Below, piece by piece: positions 11,001 to 23,000 of a stretch of DNA of 24,567 nucleotides (its first letter is position 1; every line of letters begins with the position of its first letter). The notes under the pieces were generated by a model. The model was not told the DNA's origin and did no database searches. It worked only from the letters and a program-made list of their open reading frames with translations. Where the stretch lies: NCBI RefSeq assembly GCF_000003815.2, contig NW_023365832.1, positions 1 to 24,567 of the forward strand, read 5' to 3'. The DNA is from Branchiostoma floridae (Eukaryota; Chordata; Leptocardii; Amphioxiformes; Branchiostomatidae). Position numbers and translations under genes: made by a program.

Positions 11001-14000
11001 GTTGTAATGGTGTCCCATGTTGTTTCAACAACATCATGGTCTTCTGAGTCTTCAGTATTTTCTAGTGCTTTGAAGCGGTTTCTTAGTTCAATGGCAAATG
11101 TCTTTTTGGTTTGGGGCACACGGAGTTTATGGACATCAAATACTTTGCGTCTTTGTATGGTGGGAGGTGTTGCCCTTAGTTTCAACCTAACCTTGGCTAC
11201 CACAAGATGGTGGTCACTGCCAACATCCGCCCCACGGAATACTCTGACATCTTGGAGTGATCTCTGCCATTTCTTGTTGATGATTATATGGTCAATTTGG
11301 TTTATGGTATGTCCATCAGGAGACATCCATGTCAGTTTATGGATATTCTTGTGGGGGAAAACCGTCCCGCCTATTACACACCTATTGCTAAGGCAGAAGT
11401 CTACTAGTCTTTCCCCATTATCATTAATGGATCCACACCCATGACGTCCCATTGCATACTCCCTTCCTAAGTTATCACTCCCAACTTTGGCATTCATGTC
11501 ACCTATAACTAGTAACATGTCATGCTGGGGGACTTTGGAGATTGCCCGTTGCAACTGTTCATACCATTCATCTTTTGCCTCTTCCTCCGCTTCATTTGTG
11601 GGAGCATAGCATTGCAGGAGAGTTAACTTACAGAACCTAGAGTCAAACCTTGCTCTAATCAGCCTGTCGCTGATGGGTTCCCATTCTAAGAGAGATTTTG
11701 ATGCTTGTTTATTAACTAACAGGGCCACACCATTGACATGTTGGTTTTCTTTGCCTGAGTAGAGTATAGTTATGCCGTCACCAATTTCTTTCCTCCCCGA
11801 CCCAGTCCATCTACATTCACTTACACCAAGTATGTCTAAGTTATAGTTTTGCATTTCTCTACTGACTTGAGCTGTTTTGGAGGTTTCATACATTGTACGC
11901 ACATTCCAGGCGCCAATACGAATTGTAGTTTTAGGGCCCAGGAGACTTCGATTCAAGCTTCTGGCTTCCTGAGACAGGCTTTCACCAGGAGCTATCATGG
12001 AGCCTACATGTTGGCCAAAGCCTCCTCTCTGGCCCTGGGATTTGGATACTCTCACAGTTTCGATAACTGGTAGAAGTTTTACGGGTGGGGTAGTTGACCC
12101 CACGCCAACCCCCAAACCTGGAGGACCGTTGGACCCTCCCTTTAGCGACTATCCAATTTCCACCCCCTCATTCAAGGTTACAGAGTAGGAACGTGCCACC
12201 TACCCCAGGACTAGGAAATTGGTACATTCGGGCCCCCGCACCACGACAAGGCGGAAAGGGTCGGGAGCCGGTGTTCGGGCATCCCAGCGAGGGTTGACTA
12301 ATGTGAGAAGGCTTATATTGAACTTTTAGAACTACTCAATCTATTTCCATCCATTCTCTTTTAAAGAAATAACAAAACCGAATATGTTGTCTAGTGTGTA
12401 ATGACCCTACTAACAAGAAACGTTAGGCTTTTTATTGTCCTCGCCAATATGGCTATGTTTTCAGTGTGTATGTGTGAATGTGTGCGCGCGCGCGCGTGTG
12501 CGTGTGCGTCGACTTTGACCTTTGTCTTCCCAACTCCTACACATGTATCAAATATCATCGTAATCCACCCAGACGTTCTTGAGTTATGTTGACTACAAAG
12601 ATCTGGAAACAGATTGCGTTCAATTAATGATAGGACTCTCATACTTACAGCATTATGAAGCTTTGTGAGGGTGAATCATTAGACATAAATCGTGCAAATT
12701 GGTGTAATATTTACACAATTTATGAGGAAACACTAAAATGGCCATCTTTGCTAAGATAAGACTTTCATACTTTCGACTTATGCTTTTTTACATAATGAAA
12801 GAAGGAACTGCATAATCCATTTATTTCTGGACCATCATAAAGCTAGGGGCACCGCCCGCCGTACGTGCAATTTGTGCTTACGTTTTTTTGGGAGGCCACG
12901 TCCGCCACGTATTTCTGAAAACGTGGGAACGACTGGCAAGAGCACGTCAGGAGGGAGTACGTCAACGCACGTCACTCGCACGGTTGCGCAAGGTGTAAGT
13001 ACGTGGTCTGCACGCCACACTGACGAAAGTTGGATACAACACACCCGGCTGCCAGCGGTTGCGTTCATCGTTCGTTGCGCAAGTGGTAGGTGAGTTGCAC
13101 ACGCTCACAACATACGGTCTCTGTGCGATTGCCACGTTAACGTATGCAGGCCCTACTTACACGTGCTGCTTACGTACGGTTTCCTTACTCACTCGCATGG
13201 TGTAAGTGCGTGCAAGTGCGATGAACGTAAGTATTTCGGGGATGTATGTATATGACGACCTTTCAAGGTCCTAGCTGCTGCCTCCAGAAGTCCTAGCAGC
13301 TGCCTCAAGCAAGATGCCACCCATTCCATCGCAGAGACTCCGGGTTCTGATGCTGCAAGAGCAACTACAAGTCGCAGTACAAGAGCACGACGTGCATTGT
13401 GCGCTCATTGGCTGTACAGGGCAGGCGCGTCGCCCGTTCTGGCACGTACGGGGGCAAATCCGCATCCCGATAGCGGAGAAGTTCTGCATGCACGTAAAGT
13501 TCTACGGCGTGTCTGCGTGCTCCCAAATCCGACGAATTCCCAACGAGTTCGTACGGAGGCGGTACTTACCACTTACGGATACCAAAAGATTGCCTACGTT
13601 AAGTTTTGGCACGTAGACAGCACGTATTTGCACGTACGGCGGGTTGTGCCCCTAGCTTAACACCGTAACGATTTATAAGGTCTCAAGATCAGGCATTTCT
13701 CATTATAATCCTTGTTTATTTGGCGAATGTATGTTTTTATTTATATTAAGGTCAAATTCTTATTCTCATCATTGAATTGAGTGGTATATTCCCTGTCTGC
13801 TTTAGGCCGGTAGGCCGAAATGAGGAATTTCCTCCTGGCATCAACTCCAACGTGGTGCAAAAGAACGCCTGGAACTACGTGGGTACAACCTACGACAGTG
13901 CAACAGGAAATGCTTCCATCTGGAGCAACGGCGAACTGGTCCGTGAGAAATATATCGGAGTTGCCGAAGTTGGAAGTCAGTACCCTGTCCGGGTGGCGGT

Positions 14001-17000
14001 GAGGGACGGAGACACTCGGTACTTCGCGGGGCGTATCGCCTGCCTGCAACTGTACAACTACGCCATGACTGGAGAACAGATTGTGGCGATGCGTGATGTG
14101 TGCAAAAGTGAGTTCAAAGTCTGTGGCAAATGACATCAATAGGCACGTTCATGGTTGCGAGTACGCATACGCAGCAATAGGAATTGTGGGTAATGTGTCA
14201 AAGTTGTGTCAAAATATACAAGACAGAGGATACTTTTATTGGGACTAATAATTCATCTCCACAATTTGCAAATTTGCAGTCGTAGTTGTCCAGTCTTAAT
14301 CAATGATTGAGGAATCCACTGTTTCTGTGACGTCACGTTATGCAAACAGAACATGTGACTCGGTGGGCAGTGGGTCATAAATTGCAGAAAGTCTATGGCT
14401 ATTTTCCACACTTTGTGGTTTGTTACTATGCTACTATGAATCAGAAAAATTTATTCTCATTGGTGTCAAACATCAGCACTTACACAACCAACTTTTTGTC
14501 TCACCAGTATACCACGCCTTTGAGGTCCTCCGTACTGCAAACCAGACGTATAAAGGGGTGGACTTCTTGGCCATCGAGGCGCGGCTGCCTGCTGACGGTC
14601 AGTCTGGCACTCAGAACTGGTGCAGGGACTACCGATACCTCTGTAGGGACTACGGGATGAGGCCAGCGGGCTGTGGGACGGAAAATGCAGATGTCCATTA
14701 TATTGAATGGTAGTAGAATTTTAACTTGAAAGTTCATCTGTGTTTGTGGAAGTCAAACACCTGTAAATCAGAAACCACAATTAGTTCAGAGATATAGAGA
14801 CATAGAGATATCAATCATTACACATGCAAAATTTCATTTAGATCAGACAACTAAAAGTGGGTCAGGGGCATTACTTATTGAACGCCCCTCGTATATATAT
14901 GACTGGTTATTTATCCCATTTTTTTAGTCCTGCCAAAAATTATTTTGGAATCATGTGCTAACTACAAAGAGATGTGTTATTAGGAGCCCACTTTTTTTTA
15001 CCAATAAGAAGTTCAAGAATCACCTTCTGGTAAAAAATGGGACGGGGAGGGGGGCGATTATCCCATTTTTTACCAGTACAAATTTCCATAAGTTAATTGG
15101 AATGGTAAAAAAAAAGGAATTTACTCACCATAAATACAATTAGTACCATTTTTCGGACTAACCCGTTTTTATTTGTTTAAAAAATTCAGTTCTTAGTAAA
15201 AAGACTAAATAATCAAGTCTGTTATCTACACTAAAGTCTTTTACTTTTTCCATATACTGTACGTTTAATGTTGCAATTAGCCCTCGGGCAAGAAGTAAAT
15301 GCAAATAAAATCCCTCTCAAACATGTTGTTGTGTTTCCAGGTGCTCGTCTGGGTTCGGCTCCGACCTTTACACCAACAACGCGTTCCGCTGCACCCCTGC
15401 CGGCGTGACTGGTGTAGCTGAGGTGGCAAGCTTGGCTTTCTCAATCCAGGCTGCAGAGGACAGGAGTTTCGGCTTTTTCAGGTGTGACAACGACCACTGC
15501 CAACGTGGGATACGCGAGAGTCATCTCGGTCTGTACAACACAGAAGGAGCCTTCTCCGCAAACGGGACCGGGGACAGGATTGTGTACACCGTGTGTACAG
15601 GCGCACTAGGTAGGTAGTATTTTGCACTAGTGGCAGTGACTGCCCTTTGTGACAGTGGCAGGCCTTAAATAGTGGCATGTTCGGGCATAACGCACCCGCC
15701 ATGACACACGAGTCAGGGGTAGGAGGAACTCCTTGCATCCCTGGTAGGATACGGAAACTCCAAACAAGACACCTGCATCTGCTGGGGCCGTCTTACACGT
15801 TGCATACAGTTGCCCCTGTAGGACTTTAATAATATAATAGTGCGCCAGTGGACGAGAGGGTGGAGAAGGAAGTGCACACCCCTCCTTTACCTTAAAGTGC
15901 AGGCCAGGCAGACGGGTCGCTTTAAACCCACCCTGTCTGCCTAGCATTGTATTCCGAGACCGACGGATGCCAACAACAAAAAATTACACTGGTGACTACT
16001 AAGAAATCTCTTCAAGGAACAAACAATATTGGTCATGTTTATGAAGGTTAGACATCCAGGTAAACAATATTCGAATGCAATTCAATCTCTGCAGTTTCCG
16101 GACGTTTCAAGTGACATCCATCACTCTTCTTCAGCGTCCATAGAATGGACAGTTCAATACAAGTACAGCTAACTAGAAAAACTGGTTGAACATGTCAATT
16201 CACTAACTCATAAGGATCGTATGCAAATGTCAGTCAAATGTCAAACGGGGATTGAGGGAGGCCATCTACGAGCGGATCTACAACCCGAACTTAAACCGGA
16301 AGGATCTGACTTCGCGTAAAACTCTCCAGTACAGGGGACCCGCTTTGCACCACAAAGGACAATAACTTTTCCTGTGGTATGCAAACATAATTTACATCTG
16401 AGTGACATTTGCATACGATCCTTATGAGTTAGTTCAACTAGTTTTTCTCGTTAGTTATTCTTGTATTGAATTGTTCTGCCAGTTCATTCTAGTGACACTG
16501 AAGAAGAGTGATGGGTGTCACTCGTCCGTAAGTAAATCTCCGTTTTTATCCAGTTGTAGAGATTGATTTGTATTTGAATTTTGTTCACGGTCAAAAATCG
16601 ATGTTGACACAGTGATACTCACAACCCACAGCCCTCAATTGAGCCGGGGGGGGGGGGGGGGGCGTGCAGTTCAAGGCACAGCAGTAAAAACTAGATTTGT
16701 GGGTAGATTTTAGTTCTTTGGAAATCCTTAAAAATGCAATGTTTCAATGCTATAAAATGGATTTCTGACTATCTCTGTAGGGTGGTTGATTTATTTTTTT
16801 TGACATAAATATATGACATGTAGCACCAAGCAGAATACGTGTCTTTTCACCATTGAAAATCCCGAATCAAACAGGATGAACATCGATCCGGATACACCAG
16901 CTGAAATGCTTTGACTGTGCTCTGTACTCTCTGTAGGCAATGATGTATGTGCAACAGAAAACGCCGGCTGGGCCCATGTATGTGTCCCCAAAACGCCAAA

Positions 17001-20000
17001 AGGTTACAGGGGCATCTGCCGACAAGGCTTCTCATTAACGATGGAAAATCATACCTGGGAAGGGAAAAAACCGTTACCTTTTTCTTCCTGATTTTTAAAA
17101 TTAAAATTCCTTTAATCCAGGGTAGCCAATAAACTTGCCTGGGCTATGTTCTGTATCAATGCGATTTGTAAAAAAAAACAACATTGTGGAAAGTGTGTTG
17201 TGATTGTGCAGTCACTCATCTGCATATAGTCCCGAATGATGCATCATGCGATGAGTTGCTAATGTAGTGGTCAGAAAGGCCCTGGACCCGTTAGGGGACA
17301 AGCACTAGAATAGTTCAGACGGAGAGAGATAGGTGATGGCACAGGGTGGTCTTATTCTGTAATTTTAGATGTTATCTATGCATAAAAAGAGGGTGTAAGA
17401 TCAAAGAAAGAGAGACAAATGTGACAATACTATCTACCTTAAGTCACTTTTATGTTCTTTGTGTTAAAGAGTGCGGCCACTGTCAGGGTGGGGACGCCAA
17501 CTGTGACCCAGTAACGGGTGTCTGCTCGGCTGGGTGTCAGGACGGATGGAAAACTCAGTACTGCAAGGAAAGTATGTTGTCGTTTTGTTATCATAATTCA
17601 TTATATTTGTATTGTATTATATGATGTATTGACTTTTCTCATGTTTCTCCTTCTTCTTCTCGTGCCAAATAAGATCACAGTGAGATCGCGTGGCGCAGCT
17701 GCAGCGTGTTTGCCTCGGCCCCGAGAGGTATCGAGTTCGAATCCGGCTGCGTGTCACCGATCTTGTGCCCTTGGGAAAGACACTGTACACGACTTTCCTC
17801 ACTTTGCTCAGGTGAAAATGAGTACTTAGCGTCCTTCGGATAGGACGTAAAATGGAGGTCCCGTGTCTGGGGAGAGCCATACCCCAGGCACACGTGCGAT
17901 GGTGCGGTGTGAGTGGTTCAAAACCTACAATACCTTGGCCATACCTGGGGGCTGGGGCAATTACTGTCGTATTGAGGTCACCTGAGTGGCGCCGAATGGC
18001 AGCTCGCTGCAATACCCATGCGATTTAGCCCCGCCTATTGTAAGCTCCTCGTAATTCAGCCCCTGGCTGCCAAGAGAGAGTAGTCGGCCCACCCAATAAC
18101 AATAACAAATTTTCAAATGGATTCAACTTTTTTTTTCATTTATGGGCCAAATGACCTGAAATTTGGCATAAAGGTACAGATAACAACTATCCCCAGAAGT
18201 CTTTTTCACTTTTAAGAAACCTTAAAAACTATTTCAACCTAGATATTTTCCATCCGCAGCTTTTGATCCACCGACGAACCTAAATGTCACAGACATCGCG
18301 GATGAAGGGTTCAAGGTCACCTGGTTTCCATCACCTGACCTCGATCTCCATGGATACCGTGTCGTGGTCTCCGGGCTGGACATGACGACAGCTGTCATTC
18401 AGAGCACGGTTCAGACATGGCTTCGGGTGGCGGGACTGACACCGGAAACTGATTACATCATCAGGGTGATGGTGTTGGTCCTGTCTGATGGCCGCTTGTC
18501 ACAGAGCAATGCGACAACAACGAACGCAACCACAAGTAAAGCCCCCCTTAATAGAGCCTTCACACTGAAACCGAATTAGCAGGAATCAACCTGAACCAGC
18601 CGGAATGACGAACTTGCAACATTCGGGGCCATTCCGAGTGGGAATTCCAAATGGACCTTATATCCCCTTCACACGAGAAGGAATGCGCCAAAATGCCGTC
18701 AGAATGAAAATTCTTTTCTATTCCTGGGAGTTCGTAGTGTATTCTAAGCATTCTTACTGCATTTCAGATATTCTTTTGGCCACATTCGGACAGGAGACGA
18801 AGTGGCTTGCCGTTTCGGTTTTCCATCGAATGAGATAAGAATGTTTCGAATAATGTTGGAATGCCACAGAATGCGGTCAGACTGCAGTTATAATAGTTAG
18901 AATACACTTATTATCATTCCAGCTATTTGTTCCCGTTCTTTTGGCTGACCCCGAAAGTTTTGACATGTTAAAAACTGTCGAGGTGCATTCGAAGTGGAGA
19001 AATATCGAATGGCATTCAAAGTGGATTCTAAGTGGATTCTAACTATCATAACTGCAGTATGACCGCATTCTACGGCATTCCAACATTATTAAAAACATTC
19101 CTATCTCATTCGATGGAGAACCGAAACGGCAAGCCACTTCGTATCCTGTCCGAATGTGGCCAAAAGAATATCTGGAATGCAGTGAGAATTTCTAGAATAC
19201 ACTATGAATTCACAAGAATAGAAAAGAATTTTCATTCTGACGGCATTTTGGCTCATTCCTTCTCATGTGAAGGGGGATATAAAGTTCATTTGGAATTCCC
19301 ACCCGAATTGCCCCGAAAATGGCACGAATTTTTCAAATACTTTATTTCGGCCGGTTCTGCTTGATTCCTGCTAATTCGATTTCAGTGAGAAGGCCCTATT
19401 AGGTAAGCCTGATTAGGTCATAAATACACCTATGCAGATTTTTTTAGAATTTGATTTGTCGAAGCTGTGGTTATGATTATGCAATCTCATTGCGTAATGT
19501 ACAGAAATAGAGATTATGGTTGGCAATGTAATAAAGGGAGAAGCAGCTTTAGTTTACTTGAATGCAACCATAACTAATTATGTAGGAAACACTAATTTTT
19601 ACCGTGAACATTTCAGCAATGCGCTCCTCTACAGACCTTCAGTTCGTTCAAGCAACTGAGACAATGCCCATCCTGAGGTTCACCTGGGTTCCTCCTGATG
19701 CGATCGTGACCGGATACCGCGTCATGTACGGACAGGAGGAGGCGACAGAACAGCTCAGCCCCTCCCCGGGTCCAGCAGACAGATCTGCCATGATTGAGGG
19801 ACTTCAGGAAGGCGTTATGTACAAGGTGGAGATCATCACCATCGGAGTTCGCTTCGAGAGTCTGCCTCTAGTAGGGCATAATGCGACTGGTGAGTATATA
19901 AAGCTTATTTTATAATCTTACGGATTCTTGCCAAATTTGTCATCAAATTATTGTTGAGTATGAAGCTTTTACATCTTAAGTGAATTTTCTGGTTTCCTCA

Positions 20001-23000
20001 GGCGTAAATCCGCAAGAGTTTTAATAGTGACAGCTGACTTTTACACCTTTCTTTACTCTACATAAAAAAGAGTTAGCTGCAAAATGTGATCTGATAAGAC
20101 TCACATAAAATCAGCCTTTATATAACTCAAGTTTGTTATAGGTGTTTGCTAAGTTGTCCGCTATTCTCTTTGTAGAGACCGACGAATGTGCGACAGTGAA
20201 CGGCTGGTGTGACCAGATCTGCACCAACGTACCGGGGGGCTACAGATGCTTCTGCCGACAAGGCTTCGTACTGATGACAGACGCACATGGCTGTGGAGGT
20301 GGGAAATTGTAGCCAAGACGTGTTTGTATATGTTTAGAAACAATGCAGAAATACTTCTCGCTTTTGGTGCCGCTTTTAGTAAGTGAGCAACGAAGGAAGA
20401 GTTCAGTTTGTAGGCCCCTAGTTGCTTTCTTTCGAAACTACAGTATCCGGTTGAACACTTGAGCATTGGGCACAATCCAAGGTGGGTAATAGATAATCTT
20501 GTTCACCAGAAGTAAGAAAATTTGAGAATCTTTTAATTTATGAAAACACCAGGCCCCAAATTCAGCTTTGCCTTTTGTTGTTCAGTCAATTTAGTTGACA
20601 GAAATAAAGCTGAATAAAAGGATGTTCAAAATTGAAAACAGCACTTATATTTTATAGACAGCTCTCACTTAATAGCAACAACACCTGGTATAGAAACCTG
20701 GTGGCAACAATTCAATATTGTTTAGTTATGCATGAGATATTTCCCCCCTTTTTCACCAGTGTGCGGCCACTGTCAGGGCGGAGACGCCAACTGTGACACG
20801 ATGTCGGGTGTCTGCTCGGCTGGTTGTCAGAATGGATGGAAAACACAGCTTTGCAATGAAGGTCTTCTCTTCTTATTGAAAGAAAAAAATACTCCATCCT
20901 ACTTTTATCACATGATATGACGTTTGAACATTTCTTTTTGTGTGTATTGTAATCCTACCACGGTGTGTGTATTGTAATCCTAAGAGGAGGCAATGTAATC
21001 TACCAGTCGCCACTTTATTCGCCACTAATGTTCCATACGTTCTTTGTCCAGTGGCATTTCATAGGCCAACTGTAGTTATGCATTTGAAGAGAAAAGTACA
21101 CTGGAGCAGCTGGTTTCAAATTGGAAATGGTGATCTTTATTTGATTTCCAATATTTCCTGCTTCTAATTCACCCCCCCCCCCCGCAGCTGTGGAGCCGCC
21201 AATCTTCCTAGCCGTTTCTGACGTCACAGATAAAGGGTTCAAGATCACGTGGTCTCAGCCCCCTGACCCTGACCTTCATGGGCACCGTGTCGTGGTGTCA
21301 CAGTTAGGCATGGCGACAGCTGTCAGTCATTACACGGATCAGACGTCATTTCCGGTGCTGAACCTGTCACCGGATTCGGATTACGTCGCCGCTGTGACGT
21401 CACTGTTCTTGACGGACGGTTGGTGGTCACAGAGCGAGATGGCGGTGATACACGCATCCACAGGTACGGAGAGAGCGCTGTTACAAATCACGGACAATTA
21501 AAAACCAGACCTTATATATTCTCACTAATAAAGTCTTAATGCTGTTGTTGTCGGACGGCAAGTAATTTGGTGATAACGAACGAATTTTGTTGTATTTCAA
21601 AGCTTCGGACGATAAAAATGTGCTATGTAAAATGTATGCAGAAGAATATGTTTCAGGATTATTCATAACACCATACTGCTGAAGAGATTAAGAACGAGAT
21701 TAAGTTTTTGTATAGCCAACTGAATTAAGCAGCAGTTTCTGTTGAATATTTTCAGAGATGAGCTCCGCTACAGACCTGCAGTTCACTGAAGTGACCGAGT
21801 CCACGGTGAGGTTCAGCTGGGTTCCTCCTGATGCAGTCGTGACCGGATATCGCGTCATGTACGGACAGGAGGAGGCGACAGAACAGCTCAGCCCCTCCCC
21901 GGGTCCTGCAGACAGATCTGCTGTGATTGAGGGACTTCAGGCAGGCGTTATGTACAAGGTGGAGATCGTCACCGTCGGAGTCCAACGAGAGAGCTCCCCT
22001 CTTGTCAGGCGTAATGCGACTGGTAAGTACATGAAGTGGTCTTACCCCGTAATACAAATGTTGAACTCCAGAAACGATTTTCATACAATGAGATATGTTC
22101 TTGTCTATATACTCAAGCGACCCTGTCATGTTATTCCATGCCAACGTCTGCAATTGTGTGAACAAATGTACAACAACAGCAAAGTTATGGCTGTTTCTGT
22201 CGAGATGTTTTCGCGATGAAAAAATATAAGAAAGAAGCTGTGATAGTGAGAAACTACTTTATAGTAATCTTTAGAATGTCAAAGAAGGAAACGAAAGGGT
22301 GTATGACATCAATCAATGACATCAAAGTTAACATACATTCGCATAATTCCACCAGGTGCCATTATACCGCCACCTCAAAAAACGTTGTTAAAGAGGCCTT
22401 CTCAAGATTGTCTTCAACGCCTAAATATCTGAATTGTACTACTCTTAGGATATTTAACATTCGGTGTTCAAGACAATCTTGGGAAGACCTCTATACTAAT
22501 TTTTTTTGAGGTGGCGGTATTATGACACCTGGTGGAATCATGATACTAGTAGTCGATGTTACCAAAAAAGCGTAGTGTCGTAGTAAAACTTTCCAAACTT
22601 TAAAGTTAAAAATGCCCATTTGTCAAGGCAATGATGCATGACAGGAATATAAGATAAACTTATGTAAATATTCAACATTGACTGATGATTTTCAAAATGT
22701 TTTATAATTTGTCCTTGAATTCTAAAATGATTGTTACGGACAAACATTGTCTGTGCATTTTTCCAGAGATGAGCTCCTGTACAGACCTAGAGTTCACGGA
22801 AGTGACCGAGTCCACGCTGGGGTTCACCTGGGTTCCTCCTGATGCGGTCGTGACCGGATACCGCGTCATGTACGGACAGGAGGAGGCGACAGAACAGCTC
22901 AGCCCCTCCCCGGGTCCAGCAGACAGATCTGCTGTGATCGAGGGGCTTCAGCCAGGCGTTATGTACAAGGTGGAGATCATCACCATCGGAGTTCTCCGAG

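Larger units (their letters stand above)
9373..12269 (-). mobile_element. Non-LTR retrotransposon (RTE/BovB-like), antisense in intron 3
   Basis: Minus-strand element with a structured 5' leader (ribozyme fold 12132-12269) and one long frame with an N-terminal apurinic-type endonuclease and a reverse transcriptase. The 3' end is lost in the gap. The 5' boundary is placed at the predicted ribozyme cleavage site (12269), because known ribozyme-bearing elements begin there. Clade assignment is from remembered similarity of the GAWNVRTM...ECRWTGSGR endonuclease start to the RTE/BovB group and is uncertain. Confidence 0.85.

Noticed and set aside
10089-11444. Plus-strand open frames of 83-213 codons opposite the reverse transcriptase gene
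   Set aside because: Shadows of the minus-strand endonuclease/reverse transcriptase frame; no domain of their own.
12278-12295. A second L3-like CCCTCGCTGGG sequence just upstream of the ribozyme cleavage site (minus strand)
   Set aside because: It looks like the loop 3 of HDV, but no partner strands for P1 or P2 could be found around it, so it is not called as a second ribozyme.
13271-13660. Open frames of 72-100 codons in the CpG-rich transposon
   Set aside because: Overlapping frames on both strands, no recognised transposase or DNA-binding motif; GC-rich sequence is short of stop codons by chance.
17684-17760. A genuine tRNA gene at the box A/box B sequence
   Set aside because: The boxes fit, but no good acceptor-stem pairing closes the structure and the body and tail continue as a SINE.
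17617-18012. 131- and 72-codon minus-strand frames over the SINE
   Set aside because: They lie on the antisense strand of a tRNA-derived SINE and have no domain.
18560-19364. Open frames inside the foldback element
   Set aside because: The frames on opposite arms encode near-mirror products (for example 18560-18751 minus and 19032-19364 plus), as expected from inverted repeats rather than a gene.
21752-22165. Minus-strand 137-codon frame (and similar at 22787-23104) opposite FN3 exons
   Set aside because: Antisense shadows of the near-identical FN3-B exons; the frame recurs only because the sense exons are paralogous.
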